From the NCBI RefSeq assembly GCF_000519185.1, contig NZ_JAFA01000015.1:82166-146165 (forward strand): a stretch of 64,000 nt of DNA. The letters run 5' to 3'. The DNA comes from Paraburkholderia nodosa DSM 21604. GTDB lineage: Bacteria; Pseudomonadota; Gammaproteobacteria; Burkholderiales; Burkholderiaceae. Position 1 is the stretch's first letter; the number at the start of each line of letters is the position of its first letter. The notes under the pieces were generated by a model, which ran no database searches, was not told the DNA's origin, and was given only the letters and a program-made list of their open reading frames with translations. Shown one piece after another: positions 29,235 through 38,016 of this stretch. Both the position numbers and the translations under genes were made by a program.

Positions 29235-29726
29235 TCAACGAGGCGCGAGCGAGATCGCCCGCGCAGCATGGCGCGGCGCGAAGCCCACCGAGGCAGCACA
29301 CAACGCCGCCACGCGCGCGAGCACATCGGCGTCGAAGGCCACGGCGCGCGGGCCCGAGCGGTCCACGTGCAAGAGCAGCTGCTCGCTCGCCGAGACGGGC
29401 GCGGCGAGCGCATCGTCGAGATCGCCCGCGAACATCTCCAGATACAGGCGCACGCGTTTCGCGTCGTGCTCGATCACCCGGACCTCGACGCGCACCTGCG
29501 CGCCCTCCTTGATCTCGTGGAGATAGTTCAGGTGCGCCTCCAGCGTGTACATCGACCGCCCGCGCGCCTCGCGCGCAGCCGCGTCGAGCCCGATGGCGTC
29601 GAGCAGCGCGTCGGTCGCGTAGCTGTAAATGAGCATGTAGAACGCGTCGCGCAGGTGGCCGTTGTAATCGACCCACTCCGAGCGCACCGTGTCGCGGTAG
29701 ACCACGGGCGCCGTTTCGTTCGTCAT
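29235..29726 (-). CDS. Hot-dog fold acyl-CoA thioesterase
   Basis: A 163-residue single-domain thioesterase. The active-site motif VRSEWVDYNGHLRDAFYMLIYSYATDALLDAIG (residues about 14-46) contains the Asp typical of 4-hydroxybenzoyl-CoA thioesterase relatives. EAHLNYLHEIKEGAQVRVEVRVIEHDAKRVRLYLEMF completes the hot-dog fold. Its substrate is unknown; similar proteins include betainyl-CoA thioesterases, but no carnitine or betaine genes lie nearby. ATG at 29726 is chosen over the long upstream extension. It is divergent from the ribonucleotide reductase gene. Confidence 0.85.
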   Translation of the reverse strand: MTNETAPVVYRDTVRSEWVDYNGHLRDAFYMLIYSYATDALLDAIGLDAAAREARGRSMYTLEAHLNYLHEIKEGAQVRVEVRVIEHDAKRVRLYLEMFAGDLDDALAAPVSASEQLLLHVDRSGPRAVAFDADVLARVAALCAASVGFAPRHAARAISLAPR

Positions 29727-29805
29727 CCAGTCTCCTCCCCCGTCTCCACATTCGGTGCCCGCATGCAGGCGGGAGCAGTGTAACCGCAGACCCGCCCTGG
29801 CCGCC

Positions 29806-29831
29806 GCGACGCCGGCATGCTCCGGCGTCGC
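29806..29831. repeat. Perfect hairpin upstream of nrdJ
   Basis: GCGACGCCGG pairs perfectly with CCGGCGTCGC around a six-base loop, 130 bases before the reductase start. It has no T-run. It may lie in the leader of nrdJ. No cobalamin riboswitch box (GCCACTG type) is visible around it. Confidence 0.45.
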
Positions 29832-29961
29832 CGCATGCGCGGCCGCGCCGCCGTGCACGCCGCGCGCCGCTGGGGTAAGGTTGAACGGTCGCGGCGCAGC
29901 CGCCGCCCTTCGAACGCCCTTCAACCGCCGCCTCCCGCGCGGCGCTTCGCGAGGCCCCGTC

Positions 29962-32535
29962 ATGGCAGAAAACACGCCCCCGCTTCCGTTTCCCCCGCAG
30001 CAGTTCTCGCTCGACGTGATGCTCGAGAAGTACGCCAAAGGCGACGAGCAGACCGCCGACGACATCTACCGCCGCGTCGCGCGCGGCGTCGCGCAGGTCG
30101 AGCCGCCTGCGCTGCGCGCCGAGGTCGAGGCGCGTTTCGTCGACAATCTGCGCAACGGCGCGCTGGGCGCGGGGCGGATCATGAGCGCGGCGGGGGCCGG
30201 CATCGAAGCCACGCTGATCAACTGCTTCGTGCAGCCGGTGGGCGACAGCATCCAGGGCGTGGACGACGAAGGCCGCCCCGGCATCTACGTCGCGCTGCTG
30301 CAGGCCGCCGAAACCATGCGGCGCGGCGGCGGCGTGGGCTACAACTTTTCGGCGATCCGGCCGCACGGCGCGCACGTGAAGTCGACGGGATCAAGCGCAT
30401 CGGGCCCGTGCAGCTACATCGACGTGTTCGACGCCTCGTGCCGCACCGTGGAAAGCGCGGGCGCACGGCGCGGCGCGCAGATGGCCGTGCTCGACTGCGA
30501 TCACCCCGACCTGCCCGAATTCATCGAGGCCAAGCATTCGAAGGGTCGCTGGAACAACTTCAACGTTTCGGTCGCGGTAACCGACGAATTCATGCGCGCA
30601 GTGGAAAACGACGCGCCGTGGCAACTCGTGCATCGCGCCGAGCCCTCGCCCGCGCTGCGCGCCTCGGGCGACCTGCAGCGCCGCGACGACGGCCTGTGGG
30701 TCTACGCCGAAACGCGCGCCCGCGCGCTGTGGGACGCGATCATGCGCTCGACCTACGACGTAGCCGAGCCGGGCGTGGTCTTCATCTCGCGCATGAACGA
30801 GGACAACAACCTGCGCGCGCTCGAAGCCATCCGCGCGACCAACCCGTGCGGCGAGCAGCCGCTGCCCGCCTACGGTTGCTGCAACCTCGGACCGCTCGAC
30901 CTCACGCGCTTCGTGATCGAACCGTTTGCGCAATTGCGCGGCGGCGAACGCAAGAGCGCAAATTTCGACTGGAATCACCTCGCCGAACGCACGGGCACCC
31001 AGGTACGCTTTCTCGACGACGTGCTCGATGCCACGCTCTGGCCGCTGCCCGAACAGCAGGCGGAAGCAGCGGCCAAGCGGCGTATCGGCGTGGGCTTCAC
31101 GGGACTCGGCGACACGCTCGTGATGCTCGGCATCCGCTACAACTCGCCCGAAGGCTGCGAATTCGGCGCGCGCGTGGGACGCACGATGCGCGATGCCGCC
31201 TATCGCGCATCGGTCGAACTCGCGCGCGAGCGCGGCGCCTTTCCGCTTTTCGACGCGAGGACGTACCTCGAAGAAGGCACCTTTGCCTCACGCCTGCCCG
31301 ACGACCTCAAGGCCGGGATCCGCACGCACGGCATCCGCAACAGCCATCTGCTTTCCATCGCGCCCACGGGCACGGTGAGCCTCGCGTTCGCCGACAATGT
31401 CTCGAACGGCATCGAGCCCGCGTTCTCGTGGACCTACCAGCGCACGCGCCGCATGGCCGACGGCAGCCGCGAAACGTTCAACGTCGAAGACCACGCGTGG
31501 CGCGTGTACCGGGAACTGGGCGGCGACGTGAGCGCACTGCCCGCGTATTTCGTGAGCGCGCTGGAAATGAGCGCGCAGGAACACGTGGCGATGATGGCGG
31601 CCGTGCAGCCGTACGTCGACACGTCGATCTCGAAGACCGTCAACGTGCCCGCCGACTATCCGTTCGAAGACTTCGAAAACCTCTATCTCGACGCATGGCG
31701 GCGCGGCCTCAAGGGACTTGCGACCTACCGCCCGAACGAGACGCTCGGCGCGGTGCTGCAAACGCTGCCTCCTGAAGCGGCCGCAACGGCCGACGACGCG
31801 CTCGGCGACGCCCTGCTCGACCCGCTGCGCGTGGCGATCGACCATCGGCCCAAGGGCGAGTTGCCCGCCGTGATCGAAAAGATCGAATACATCACGCAGA
31901 CGGGCAAGGTGTCGCTCTACGTGGCGGTGTCGTTTCTCGAAGTGACGGGCCAGGTGGGCGGCGAAGCCGTGACGATCGAGCGGCCTATCGAATTCTTTAT
32001 CCCCGTGGGCCAGCGCGACGAGCAGCAGCAATGGATCACGGCGACCATGCGTTCGCTCTCGCTCGCGGCCCGCGGCGGGTTTGTTGCGCGCAATCTGCAG
32101 GATTTGCGCAAGGTGTCGTGGGATCGCGGCCAGGTGCGCTATGGCGAGACGCAGCGTCTGGACGGCCGGCGTATTCCGCTGTGGCACGACTCCGAGGTCG
32201 CGGCCATCGCCTACGCGATCCAGCAGATTCTGCATCGGCGCGGCTTTCTCGATGCCGAGGGGCGGCAGGTGCCGTCACGGCTGCTCGCGCAGCGGCGCGC
32301 CGGTGCGTTCGACGGTGCGTTGCCCGCGCAACTCACCGGCAACGCGCGGGCCGGCGCGGAGCATCCCGGCGACCAGGTGCTGGCCGGCGACAACGCGCTG
32401 CCCGCCGATACCCAGCACGCGTTTGCCCACGCGATGCTCGGCCGCAAGTGCGGGTCGTGCGGGGCGAATGCAGTGATCCGCAAAGACGGGTGCGACTTCT
32501 GCACGGCGTGTGGAGAGATCGGGACTTGCGGTTGA
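29962..32535 (+). CDS. nrdJ: Adenosylcobalamin-dependent (class II) ribonucleotide reductase
   Basis: An 857-residue class II reductase, which makes deoxyribonucleotides using adenosylcobalamin to create the thiyl radical, with or without oxygen. The catalytic NPCGEQPLPAYGCCNLG motif is at residues 294-310 (Asn294, Cys296, Glu298), and redox Cys88 lies in LINCFVQPVGDS. HGIRNSHLLSIAPTGTVSL is the family phosphate-site region. The C-terminus has a CxxC-type zinc or redox module (KCGSCGANAVIRKDGCDFCTACGEIG). The N-terminus lacks an ATP cone. ATG at 29962 begins the conserved sequence. It probably complements a class I enzyme encoded elsewhere. Confidence 0.93.
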   Translation: MAENTPPLPFPPQQFSLDVMLEKYAKGDEQTADDIYRRVARGVAQVEPPALRAEVEARFVDNLRNGALGAGRIMSAAGAGIEATLINCFVQPVGDSIQGVDDEGRPGIYVALLQAAETMRRGGGVGYNFSAIRPHGAHVKSTGSSASGPCSYIDVFDASCRTVESAGARRGAQMAVLDCDHPDLPEFIEAKHSKGRWNNFNVSVAVTDEFMRAVENDAPWQLVHRAEPSPALRASGDLQRRDDGLWVYAETRARALWDAIMRSTYDVAEPGVVFISRMNEDNNLRALEAIRATNPCGEQPLPAYGCCNLGPLDLTRFVIEPFAQLRGGERKSANFDWNHLAERTGTQVRFLDDVLDATLWPLPEQQAEAAAKRRIGVGFTGLGDTLVMLGIRYNSPEGCEFGARVGRTMRDAAYRASVELARERGAFPLFDARTYLEEGTFASRLPDDLKAGIRTHGIRNSHLLSIAPTGTVSLAFADNVSNGIEPAFSWTYQRTRRMADGSRETFNVEDHAWRVYRELGGDVSALPAYFVSALEMSAQEHVAMMAAVQPYVDTSISKTVNVPADYPFEDFENLYLDAWRRGLKGLATYRPNETLGAVLQTLPPEAAATADDALGDALLDPLRVAIDHRPKGELPAVIEKIEYITQTGKVSLYVAVSFLEVTGQVGGEAVTIERPIEFFIPVGQRDEQQQWITATMRSLSLAARGGFVARNLQDLRKVSWDRGQVRYGETQRLDGRRIPLWHDSEVAAIAYAIQQILHRRGFLDAEGRQVPSRLLAQRRAGAFDGALPAQLTGNARAGAEHPGDQVLAGDNALPADTQHAFAHAMLGRKCGSCGANAVIRKDGCDFCTACGEIGTCG

Positions 32536-32548
32536 GGTCTGACGGCGT

Positions 32549-33460
32549 TCACGTACGGGGCGGCCTGGCGTCCGCCCTGCTTTCCCTGCGCCCCCCGAGA
32601 TACCCCGCAAACCCCCGCGCCAGCGCACTCGCCTCACCACTGCGCACAAGCCTTAGCACCTGCGATTCATAAGGATTGCTAGCCAACGGCCTGAATACCA
32701 CGCGCCCGCAGCCCGCAGCCCCGAGCGCGGCGGGGACGAGCGCGACGCCCATGCCGAACTCCACCATCGTGACGACGGTTTGCCAGAGCCGCGCTTCGTG
32801 GCGAATCTGCGGGCTGAATCCGGCCTCCACGCAAGTCGCGATGATCTGATCGTGATAATGCGGCGACACCGAGCGCGGGAACAGGATGAACGGTTCGCGC
32901 GCGAGCGTGCCAAGTTCGATGCGACGCCTGCGCGCAAGCTTATGCCCTTCTGGCAGACAGCAAAGAAACGGCTCGGAAAACAGCACCTTCGATTCCACCT
33001 CGGCCGGAAAGCGCCCCCAATGCGCGAAGCCGAGGTCGATTTGCAAGCGCTGCAGCGCCTGCACCTGCTCGGCCGTGTTCATCTCGCGCAGCACCACTTC
33101 CACGGCGGCATGATCGGCCTCGAATCGCCGCACCGCCTCAGGCAGCCCGCGATAGAGCATCGAATTGACGAAGCCGATGCGCAGCCGCCCCGCCAGCCCG
33201 TGCGCGGAGCGCGCCGCGATGCGCCGCACTTCGTCGGCCTGCTCCAGCAGCCGCCGCGCCTCTTCGAGCAGCACGTTGCCGGCGTTGGTCAGCGCGACGG
33301 CCTTGTTGGTGCGTTCGAGCAGTTGCACGCCTAGCTGATCCTCGAACTTGCGGATGTCGAAGCTCAGCGCCGGCTGCGAAATGAAGAGCCGGCGCGCCGC
33401 GCGCCCGAAGTGCAGCTCTTCGGCTACCGCCACGAAATAGCGCAGTTGCTTGAGTTCCAT
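32549..33460 (-). CDS. LysR-family transcriptional regulator
   Basis: A 303-residue regulator. Residues 1-60 form the winged helix-turn-helix (MELKQLRYFVAVAEELHFGR, ARRLFISQPALSFDIRKFEDQLG). Residues about 90-295 are the periplasmic-binding-protein-like co-inducer domain (LRIGFVNSMLYRGLPEAV). It is divergent from the acyl-CoA dehydrogenase operon across 131 bases, so it most likely controls that operon with a CoA-ester or acid as inducer. It is nearly tail to tail with nrdJ. The ligand is unknown. Confidence 0.92.
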   Translation of the reverse strand: MELKQLRYFVAVAEELHFGRAARRLFISQPALSFDIRKFEDQLGVQLLERTNKAVALTNAGNVLLEEARRLLEQADEVRRIAARSAHGLAGRLRIGFVNSMLYRGLPEAVRRFEADHAAVEVVLREMNTAEQVQALQRLQIDLGFAHWGRFPAEVESKVLFSEPFLCCLPEGHKLARRRRIELGTLAREPFILFPRSVSPHYHDQIIATCVEAGFSPQIRHEARLWQTVVTMVEFGMGVALVPAALGAAGCGRVVFRPLASNPYESQVLRLVRSGEASALARGFAGYLGGRRESRADARPPRT

Positions 33461-33483
33461 GGCGGGCTCCTTCTGCGTTTTAT

Positions 33484-33502
33484 CGATAGATAGCGCTTAT
33501 CG
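33484..33502. promoter_or_regulatory. Candidate LysR binding site
   Basis: The dyad CGATA-N9-TATCG contains a T-N11-A core (T at 33487, A at 33499) typical of LysR sites, in the 131-base gap between the LysR gene and its divergent operon. The assignment rests on pattern and position only. Confidence 0.4.
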
Positions 33503-33591
33503 TACATGACATCGGTTGTATTGGACCGTTATCGAAGCCGCGCCTAAGCTACGCCGAATCGTAGAGCAAAACAGCATGGAGACAGCACACG

Positions 33592-35394
33592 ATGAGCGAT
33601 CGCCCCGCCTTCGCCACCCAGCCCGCACAGGCGAACCCCGCCCCCGCGGCCAGCGGCTCGGCCAACATTCCCGATAGCCGCGGCATCAACTTCTACACGA
33701 GCGATCCTGGCTTCGCGCCCCTTTTGCGCAGCTATCTCGGCGATACCGCATTCGGCGCGATCGAAACGCGCCTCGCCGCGCTCGGCCAGCGCGCCTCCGA
33801 CGAACTCGACGCGCTCGCGCTAGTCGCCGACAAGCACCCGCCCACGCTCGAACAGCGCACGCGCAGCGGCGAAGCGATCCAGCGCATCGACAAGCATCCC
33901 GACTACGTGGCGCTCGAACGCGTCGCCTACGCGGAGCTTGGCCTCGCGGCCATGAGCCATCGCGAGAACGCGCCCGCGCCGCTCGTCAAATACGCGCTCA
34001 CCTATTTGTTCGTGCAGGCCGAGTTCGGGCTGTGCTGCCCGGTGAGCATGACCGACTCGCTCACGCGCACGCTGCGCCGCTTCGGCTCGCCCGAACTCGT
34101 TGCGCGCTATTTGCCGATGCTCGCCTCGCAGGACTTCGACACGCTCTACCAGGGCGCGATGTTCATGACCGAGCAGGCGGCGGGCTCGGACGTGGCGCGT
34201 ATCGCCACCCGCGCCACCCGCGAGCGTGACGCAAATGGCGAGGACATGTGGCGTCTTTACGGCGACAAGTGGTTCTGCTCGAATGCCGATGCCGATCTCG
34301 CGATGGTGCTTGCGCGCCCCGACGACGCGCCGCCCGGCATCAAGGGACTCGCGCTCTTCCTGCTGCCGAAGACGCTCCCCGACGGCACGCGCAACGCCTA
34401 TCGCATCGTGCGCCTGAAGGACAAGCTCGGCAGCCGCTCGATGGCGAGCGGCGAGATCGTGCTGGAAGGCGCGCAGGCGTACCTGATCGGCGAGGTGGGC
34501 CGCGGCTTTCATCAGATGGCGGACATGATCAACATGTCGCGGCTGTCGAACGGCGTGCGCGCGGCGGGCCTCATGCGCCGCGCCGTGACCGAGGCGCTGC
34601 ACGTGGCGCGCAACCGCGAGGCGTTCGGCCGCAAGCTCATCGAAATGCCGCTCATGCAGCGTCAATTGCTCAAGATGATGCTGCCCGCCGAACAGGCGCG
34701 CTCGATGTTCATGCGCATCGCCACGCTGCTCACGCGCGCCGATACCGGCGACGAACTCGCGGCGAAGTGCGTGCGCATTCTCACGCCGCTCATCAAGTTC
34801 CGCGCCTGCCGCGACGCGCGCCGCGTCACCGGCGACGCCATGGAAGTGCGCGGCGGCGTGGGCTATATCGAGGAGTGGAGCGATCCGCGTCTCGTGCGCG
34901 ACGCGCATCTCGGCTCGATCTGGGAAGGCACGAGCAATATCGTCGCGCTCGATGTCGCGCGTGCGGCGAAGCGCGAAGGCGCGCTCGAGGCGCTGACGCA
35001 GCACGTGCATGCGGAGCTTGCGCAAAGCGGCCTGCCTGAAACCAGTACAGCGCTCCTGCGCGACGTGTTCGACCGCGCGGGTGCGGCGCTCGTGAGCGTG
35101 GCCGAATGCGGCCGCGACGAATCGGTGCGCCAGGCCGCGAGCGCGCTCTATCACGCCACGACGGCGGCCCTCATGGCCTGTGAAGCCGCGCAGATTTCGC
35201 ACGACGCCCCCGATTACCGGCGCCTCGCATTCGCGCATCTGCTGGTGCGCCACAAGCTGCTGCCGCGCGACCCGCTCGCGCTCGATGAACGCGACGAAAA
35301 CACCGCAACGCTGCGCGCGCTGGTGGACGAACGAGCGCTGACGCTCGATCAGGCCATGCAACTGATTCCGGCACAGCGGGACGACGCGCGATGA
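33592..35394 (+). CDS. Acyl-CoA dehydrogenase family protein (AidB-like size)
   Basis: A 600-residue FAD enzyme, longer than standard acyl-CoA dehydrogenases (about 380). The extra N-terminal part (residues about 25-145) resembles AidB or DmdC-type members. The core motifs are MTEQAAGSDVARIATRA (FAD/substrate loop), LKDKLGSRSMASGEIVLEGA, NREAFGRKLIEMPLMQRQL and GGVGYIEEWSDPRLVRDAHLGSIWEGTSNI. It probably oxidises an unusual acyl-CoA formed by the CoA-transferase encoded next, whose start overlaps this stop by four bases (ATGA). ATG at 33592 lies 45 bases after a GTATTGG-type promoter region. The substrate is unknown. Confidence 0.88.
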   Translation: MSDRPAFATQPAQANPAPAASGSANIPDSRGINFYTSDPGFAPLLRSYLGDTAFGAIETRLAALGQRASDELDALALVADKHPPTLEQRTRSGEAIQRIDKHPDYVALERVAYAELGLAAMSHRENAPAPLVKYALTYLFVQAEFGLCCPVSMTDSLTRTLRRFGSPELVARYLPMLASQDFDTLYQGAMFMTEQAAGSDVARIATRATRERDANGEDMWRLYGDKWFCSNADADLAMVLARPDDAPPGIKGLALFLLPKTLPDGTRNAYRIVRLKDKLGSRSMASGEIVLEGAQAYLIGEVGRGFHQMADMINMSRLSNGVRAAGLMRRAVTEALHVARNREAFGRKLIEMPLMQRQLLKMMLPAEQARSMFMRIATLLTRADTGDELAAKCVRILTPLIKFRACRDARRVTGDAMEVRGGVGYIEEWSDPRLVRDAHLGSIWEGTSNIVALDVARAAKREGALEALTQHVHAELAQSGLPETSTALLRDVFDRAGAALVSVAECGRDESVRQAASALYHATTAALMACEAAQISHDAPDYRRLAFAHLLVRHKLLPRDPLALDERDENTATLRALVDERALTLDQAMQLIPAQRDDAR

Positions 35395-36623
35395 ATACAA
35401 CTCAGGAATCCACAGCAACCAGGGTGAACGGCGCGCTGCATGGGCTGCGCGTAATCGATCTGAGCCGCGTGCTGGGCGGTCCGTACTGCACCCAGTCGCT
35501 CGCGGACCACGGCGCCGAAGTCATCAAGCTCGAACCGCCCGACGGCGACGAAACGCGCGGCTGGGGCCCACCCTTCGTCGGCGATACGGCGTCGTACTAC
35601 GTTGGCGTGAACCGCAACAAGCAGGGCATCGCCGTCGATCTCTCGCGCGAAGCAGGTCGCGCGATTCTGTGGCAGCTGCTCGAAGGCGCGGACGTGCTGG
35701 TCGAAAACTTCAAGCCGGGCACGCTCGCGCGCTGGGGCATGGACTACGAGCGCGATCTGCGTCCACGTTTTCCTCGCCTGATTCACTGCGCCATTTCGGG
35801 CTTCGGTCCGGATGGCCCGCTCGGCGGCCTGCCCGGCTACGACGCCGTGATTCAGGCGATGGCGGGCCTGATGAGCGTGAACGGCGAGCACGACGGCCCC
35901 GCGCTGCGCATGGGCCTGCCGATCGTGGACATGGTCACGGGCCTGAACGCGCTCGCCGGCATTCTGCTCGCACTGGCCGAGCGCGAAAAGAGCGGCCTCG
36001 GGCAATCGGTAGATATCGCGCTTTACGATTGCGGCGTGTCGCTCCTGCATCCGCATTTGCCTAACTATTTCGGCAATGGCCGCACACCGCAGCGCAGCGG
36101 CAACGCGCACCCGAACATCGCGCCGTACGACAGCTACGCGACCGGCAACGCGCCCATCTTCCTCGCGGTGGGCAACGACCGCCAGTTCGGGAAGCTCTGC
36201 GCGCACCTGGGCGTGCCCGGCCTCGCCGACGACCCGCGTTTCGCCGACAACCGCAGCCGCTGCGCGCATCGGCGGGAACTCAAGGCTGCACTCGAAGCGC
36301 GGCTGACCGCGCACGACTGCGAGCCACTCGCGCGCGACCTGATCCGGGCCGGCGTGCCGTGCGGCCCCGTGCAGACCGTCGACGCCGTGGCCGCGCATCC
36401 GCACACGCGGCACCGCCGCATGATCGTCGAAATGGATGGCTATCGTGGCACGGGCGCGCCCGTGAAGCTCTCGCGCACGCCGCCGACCTATCGCACGCGG
36501 CCGCCCGCGCTGGGCGCCGACACGCGCGCCGTGATGGACGCGCTCGGCATCGACGCGGATACGCAGCAACGGCTCTTCGAAGCCGGCATTGTCAAGGAAC
36601 CCGAAACGATGCCAAGCGCCTAG
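35391..36623 (+). CDS. CaiB/BaiF family CoA-transferase
   Basis: A 410-residue class III CoA-transferase. The N-terminus LHGLRVIDLSRVLGGPYCTQSLADHGAEVIKLEPPDGDETRGWGPP is the family signature, with the catalytic Asp region near residue 180 (PIVDMVTGLNALAGILLAL). Class III enzymes move CoA between organic acids, such as succinyl-CoA or an aromatic or carnitine-type acid. It is translationally coupled to the acyl-CoA dehydrogenase. Together they would activate an imported acid and desaturate its CoA ester. The acceptor acid is not identifiable from sequence. Confidence 0.9.
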   Translation: MNTTQESTATRVNGALHGLRVIDLSRVLGGPYCTQSLADHGAEVIKLEPPDGDETRGWGPPFVGDTASYYVGVNRNKQGIAVDLSREAGRAILWQLLEGADVLVENFKPGTLARWGMDYERDLRPRFPRLIHCAISGFGPDGPLGGLPGYDAVIQAMAGLMSVNGEHDGPALRMGLPIVDMVTGLNALAGILLALAEREKSGLGQSVDIALYDCGVSLLHPHLPNYFGNGRTPQRSGNAHPNIAPYDSYATGNAPIFLAVGNDRQFGKLCAHLGVPGLADDPRFADNRSRCAHRRELKAALEARLTAHDCEPLARDLIRAGVPCGPVQTVDAVAAHPHTRHRRMIVEMDGYRGTGAPVKLSRTPPTYRTRPPALGADTRAVMDALGIDADTQQRLFEAGIVKEPETMPSA

Positions 36624-36690
36624 CGTTCCATCCCACCTCAACGGAATACAGACCGGCCCAAGCCGGCTCACCCCGATCCAGGAGACATGC

Positions 36691-38007
36691 ATGACCCGCC
36701 CCGGCACCACCCCTGCGCGCCAGCCCGCCCGCGCTTCGCTCGCCGCCTTCGTCGGCACCACCATCGAGTGGTACGACTTTTATATCTACGCCACCGCTTC
36801 GGCGCTCATTTTCGGCAAACTGTTCTTCCCCTCCCACGAGCCGTTCTACAGCACGCTCGCCTCGTTCGGCACCTTCGCCGTGGGCTTTTTCGCGCGCCCC
36901 TTCGGCGGGCTCGTGTTCGGGCATTTGGGCGACCGCATCGGCCGCAAGAAGGCGCTCGTCGCGACGCTGTCGATCATGGGCGTCGGCACCGTGGGCATCG
37001 GCTTTCTGCCGACCTACGCGAGCGCCGGCGCGCTCGCCCCGGCGCTCCTCGTGCTGCTGCGCGTGGCGCAGGGCATTGCGATCGGCGGCGAATGGGGCGG
37101 CGCGGTGCTCATGGCGGGCGAGCACGCGCCCAGGGAAAAGCGCACGTTTCTCGCCTCGTTTGCGCAACTCGGCAGCCCGGCCGGCCTGATCCTCGCGCTG
37201 CTGGCGTTTCGCAGCGTCGCGCATCTCGACCGGGACGCGCTCCTTTCCTGGGGCTGGCGTTTGCCGTTCATCGCGAGCGCGGTGCTGCTCGTGGTCGGCC
37301 TGCTGATTCGATCGGGCGTGGGCGAATCGCCGGAATTCGAGGCGATCAAGGCGCAGCGCCGCACCGCCGCGATGCCGATCGTCGAAGTGCTGCGCGACTC
37401 GTGGCGCGCCGTGCTGCTGTGCCTCGGCGCGAATGTGATCGGCGTGGCGGGCGCGTGGTTCGTCAACACCTTCATGCTCAGCTACACGACGCAAACGCTC
37501 GGGCTCGACCGCGGGCTGATTCTCGACTGCCTGTTCGTCGTCGCGTTCATCCAGCTCTTTACGCAGCTGTTTTCCGGCTGGTTTGCCCAGCGTGTGGGCG
37601 CCGGTCGCTTCCTCGTGCTGGCCGCCGCGCTGGCCATGATTTCGCCTTACCCGATGTTCGTGCTCGTCTCCACCGGTCGGCCGGTCGCCATCGTGGTCGG
37701 CATTGCAATTGCCGTGATGTGCATGTGCAGCTCGTACGCGGTGATGGCGGGCTTCATGACGAATGCGTTCCCGGTGCGCGTGCGCTACTCGGCTATTTCG
37801 ATCTCCTACCAATGTTGCGCGGCGCTTGCGGGCGGCCTCACGCCGCTCGTCGGCACGCTGCTCGCGCATGACTATCCGGGCCAGTGGTGGCCGCTGGCGC
37901 TGTTCTACAGCGCGCTTGCGGCCATTTCGCTCGTGTGTATCGCGGTGCTGCAGCGCAAGCAGTCGTCGGCCACGCAAAGCGATGTGGCGTTCGCGTTGCA
38001 GGATTAG
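36691..38007 (+). CDS. MHS-family MFS transporter
   Basis: A 438-residue, 12-helix metabolite:H+ symporter. The family motif TTIEWYDFYIYATASALIFGKLFFP starts near residue 22, and GHLGDRIGRKKAL is the loop 2-3 motif. It ends with a polar tail. ATG at 36691 has CAGGAGACATGC upstream, 67 bases after the CoA-transferase, so it belongs to the same operon. It is likely to import the organic acid handled by the two enzymes. Relatives transport citrate, shikimate, 4-methylmuconolactone and dicarboxylates; nothing here picks one. Confidence 0.9.
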   Translation: MTRPGTTPARQPARASLAAFVGTTIEWYDFYIYATASALIFGKLFFPSHEPFYSTLASFGTFAVGFFARPFGGLVFGHLGDRIGRKKALVATLSIMGVGTVGIGFLPTYASAGALAPALLVLLRVAQGIAIGGEWGGAVLMAGEHAPREKRTFLASFAQLGSPAGLILALLAFRSVAHLDRDALLSWGWRLPFIASAVLLVVGLLIRSGVGESPEFEAIKAQRRTAAMPIVEVLRDSWRAVLLCLGANVIGVAGAWFVNTFMLSYTTQTLGLDRGLILDCLFVVAFIQLFTQLFSGWFAQRVGAGRFLVLAAALAMISPYPMFVLVSTGRPVAIVVGIAIAVMCMCSSYAVMAGFMTNAFPVRVRYSAISISYQCCAALAGGLTPLVGTLLAHDYPGQWWPLALFYSALAAISLVCIAVLQRKQSSATQSDVAFALQD

Positions 38008-38016
38008 TGCCCTCGC

